The position numbers and the translations under genes were made by a program. Below are positions 6,275 through 7,226 of a stretch of DNA of 7,226 nt, piece by piece. Location: contig JACQEH010000239.1 in NCBI GenBank assembly GCA_016200675.1, positions 1 to 7,226 of the forward strand, in the 5' to 3' direction. The notes beneath the pieces were generated by a model that was given only the letters and a program-made list of their open reading frames with translations, ran no database searches and was not told where the DNA came from. Numbering within the stretch: position 1 is the first letter of the stretch; each line of letters starts with the position of its first letter. This DNA is from Chloroflexota bacterium (lineage in GTDB: Bacteria > Chloroflexota > Limnocylindria > Limnocylindrales > CSP1-4).

Positions 6275-7084
6275 ATGGGCACCACGTGGGCCGCTCGCGA
6301 TCTCGTCACCGTCGCGATGGCGGTCGCCATCCTCTCGGCGTTCGTGGATGGCCCGGCCGTGTGGCTACTGGCCGGCCTCCTCCTCGCGGCCGTGCTGCTG
6401 GGCACGCTCCAGGTCCTGGGAGAGGGCGTCGCCGCCGCGGCCGGCCCCGGCGTCCCGGTCGAGGCGCTCCTGATCCCGTCCGTCACCGCCGTGGCCATCC
6501 TGGGCAGCCTCCGGCTGGTGCCGATCGGGGTCCTCCTGCTGCCGGCCATCCTCCTGGGCGCCTGGCTCCTGCTGCGGGCCCTCGGCATAGAGGCGCGCGT
6601 CCTGGCGAGCCAGACCGGACCATCCGGTGCCGATCGGACGGCCGTGGTCGGGACCGGCCTCATCGTCGGCTTCCTGGCCTTCCTCGGCAGCGCGGCCCTC
6701 GTGCCCGGCAGCCTGCCCGAGCCCGGGGTCACGACCGCCGGACCCACGGGTGCCCAGCTGGCGGCCCTCGCCGGCGGTGACGCCCTGATCGCCTTCCTGC
6801 TGGGCTACCGGGTGGCCGCCCTCCGGACCTCGAACCTCCGGGATGTGGCCTGGTTCGCCCTGACCTGCGCAATCGTCGTCGCCATGGCCGCCCTGGCCCT
6901 CCGGGCCATGGAGATCCCGCGCCTCCTCGGCCCGGCCCTCCTGGTCCTGGTCTTCTTCCTGTGGGACGCCATCCATGGGACCGCCCCGGTTCGCCGTCGC
7001 GACCGCCGGCGGCTGTGGGAGACGATCCTCCTCGCGATCCTGGGACTGCTCGTCGTCGTTTGGAGCGCGCGACTTCACCCCTAG
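6275..7084 (+). CDS. Multi-pass integral membrane protein of unknown function
   Basis: Not recognised as a named family. The 269-residue product is mostly hydrophobic, with about eight or nine membrane helices near 9-24, 28-48, 63-80, 83-103, 122-144, 160-182, 190-211, 217-236 and 248-265. The only strongly charged loop is basic (RRRDRRR, about 240-246) between the last two helices, and by the positive-inside rule should face the cytoplasm. A Pro/Gly-rich loop lies at 144-158. There is no signal peptide distinct from the first helix, and no visible catalytic motif, nucleotide-binding site or transporter signature. ATG 6275 is preferred because a -10 box lies seven bases before it and the helices begin at once. 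It lies 105 bases after polX with its own promoter candidate, so a functional link is not implied. The stop TAG overlaps the stop of a probable minus-strand gene. Confidence 0.8.
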   Translation: MGTTWAARDLVTVAMAVAILSAFVDGPAVWLLAGLLLAAVLLGTLQVLGEGVAAAAGPGVPVEALLIPSVTAVAILGSLRLVPIGVLLLPAILLGAWLLLRALGIEARVLASQTGPSGADRTAVVGTGLIVGFLAFLGSAALVPGSLPEPGVTTAGPTGAQLAALAGGDALIAFLLGYRVAALRTSNLRDVAWFALTCAIVVAMAALALRAMEIPRLLGPALLVLVFFLWDAIHGTAPVRRRDRRRLWETILLAILGLLVVVWSARLHP

Positions 7085-7226
7085 CCCTTGCAGCCCACGG
7101 TGAAGCCGGACACCAGGGGCATGGAGAAGGGGCCACTGGATACCCTGACGCTGTTGGTTTGGCAATCGACAGCGGAGGATCGCCCGTGGCCCCGGCCGAC
7201 AGTTTGGCACGCCTGCGGAAGGCGCT
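7081..7226 (-). CDS. Probable C-terminal end of a minus-strand gene, unknown product (5' end outside window)
   Basis: Reading leftward from the window edge, an uninterrupted frame of 47 codons has no start inside except internal ones and ends in TAG at 7083-7081. The last residues are SGPFSMPLVSGFTVGCKG. Wobble positions are strongly G/C over 7081-7170 (about 26 of 30), while the other two positions are near half. This matches the codon pattern of the window's real genes, and the amino-acid mix is balanced with several Cys (VDCQTN, TVGCKG). This could suggest an exported protein. The stop shares CTAG with the membrane protein gene, a tail-to-tail overlap. The same wobble phase also fits a plus-strand frame from ATG 7121, which looks less natural. 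No family recognised. Confidence 0.45.
   Translation of the reverse strand, partial: RLPQACQTVGRGHGRSSAVDCQTNSVRVSSGPFSMPLVSGFTVGCKG
7174..7178 (+). promoter_or_regulatory. Possible ribosome binding site GGAGG before GTG 7186
   Basis: GGAGG stands seven bases before a GTG, an ideal Shine-Dalgarno spacing. It is the only clear one in the window. It matters only if the plus-strand start at 7186 is real. Confidence 0.35.
7186..7226 (+). CDS. Possible start of a plus-strand gene, truncated by the window edge
   Basis: Thirteen codons from GTG 7186 read MAPADSLARLRKA with mostly G/C wobble bases, behind a well-spaced GGAGG. The peptide looks like an ordinary amphipathic protein start, but is far too short to assign. 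It conflicts with the minus-strand coding signal that covers the same bases, which I rate somewhat higher. Confidence 0.3.
   Translation, partial: MAPADSLARLRKA

Noticed and set aside
7121..7226. Plus-strand gene from ATG 7121 (MEKGPLDTLTLLVWQST)
   Set aside because: No ribosome binding site or close -10 box. Its Trp/Arg/Pro-rich continuation is less natural than the minus-strand reading with the same wobble phase.

Overview
The window is a GC-rich bacterial chromosome segment. G/C dominates the third codon position, GTG and TTG starts are used, and two promoter candidates place the -10 box 6-7 nt from the start codon, which suggests leaderless mRNAs. No phage, transposase, rRNA or CRISPR signal is visible. 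Composition, start usage and gene style (multi-GAF GGDEF proteins, PolX with a PHP domain) fit an uncultivated Chloroflexota lineage or, less likely, an actinobacterium. This assignment is inference from style only.

Layout, left to right. (1) Positions 1-2136, + strand: 3' part of a soluble diguanylate cyclase with three GAF domains and a C-terminal GGDEF domain. (2) 2137-2219: short spacer with an unusual set of GTAC-centred inverted repeats. (3) 2220-3812, +: second diguanylate cyclase, anchored by two N-terminal membrane helices, with a GAF-like region split by a low-complexity linker and a GGEEF active site. (4) 3813-4294: 482-base gene-free region with a terminator-like hairpin just after the cyclase, then a degenerate tandem array of about 51-52-base units, then a short palindrome and a -10 box. 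(5) 4295-6169, +: family X DNA polymerase fused to a PHP 3'-5' exonuclease, with all expected catalytic and metal-binding residues present. (6) 6170-6274: spacer with a 19-base direct repeat, a GC hairpin and a -10 box. (7) 6275-7084, +: multi-pass membrane protein of unknown function. (8) 7085-7226: edge region. It probably holds the C-terminal end of a minus-strand gene whose stop overlaps the stop of the membrane protein gene in one CTAG, or else the first codons of a plus-strand gene behind a good ribosome binding site. The two readings exclude each other.

The two cyclases form a plausible c-di-GMP signalling pair, one cytosolic and one membrane-bound, both with an intact RxxD feedback site. 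PolX is a repair-type polymerase and appears to be a separate transcription unit, as does the membrane protein. No single known multi-gene system is visible. The least explained parts are the 51-52-base tandem array before polX, the GTAC palindrome cluster between the cyclases, and the coding signal at the right edge.
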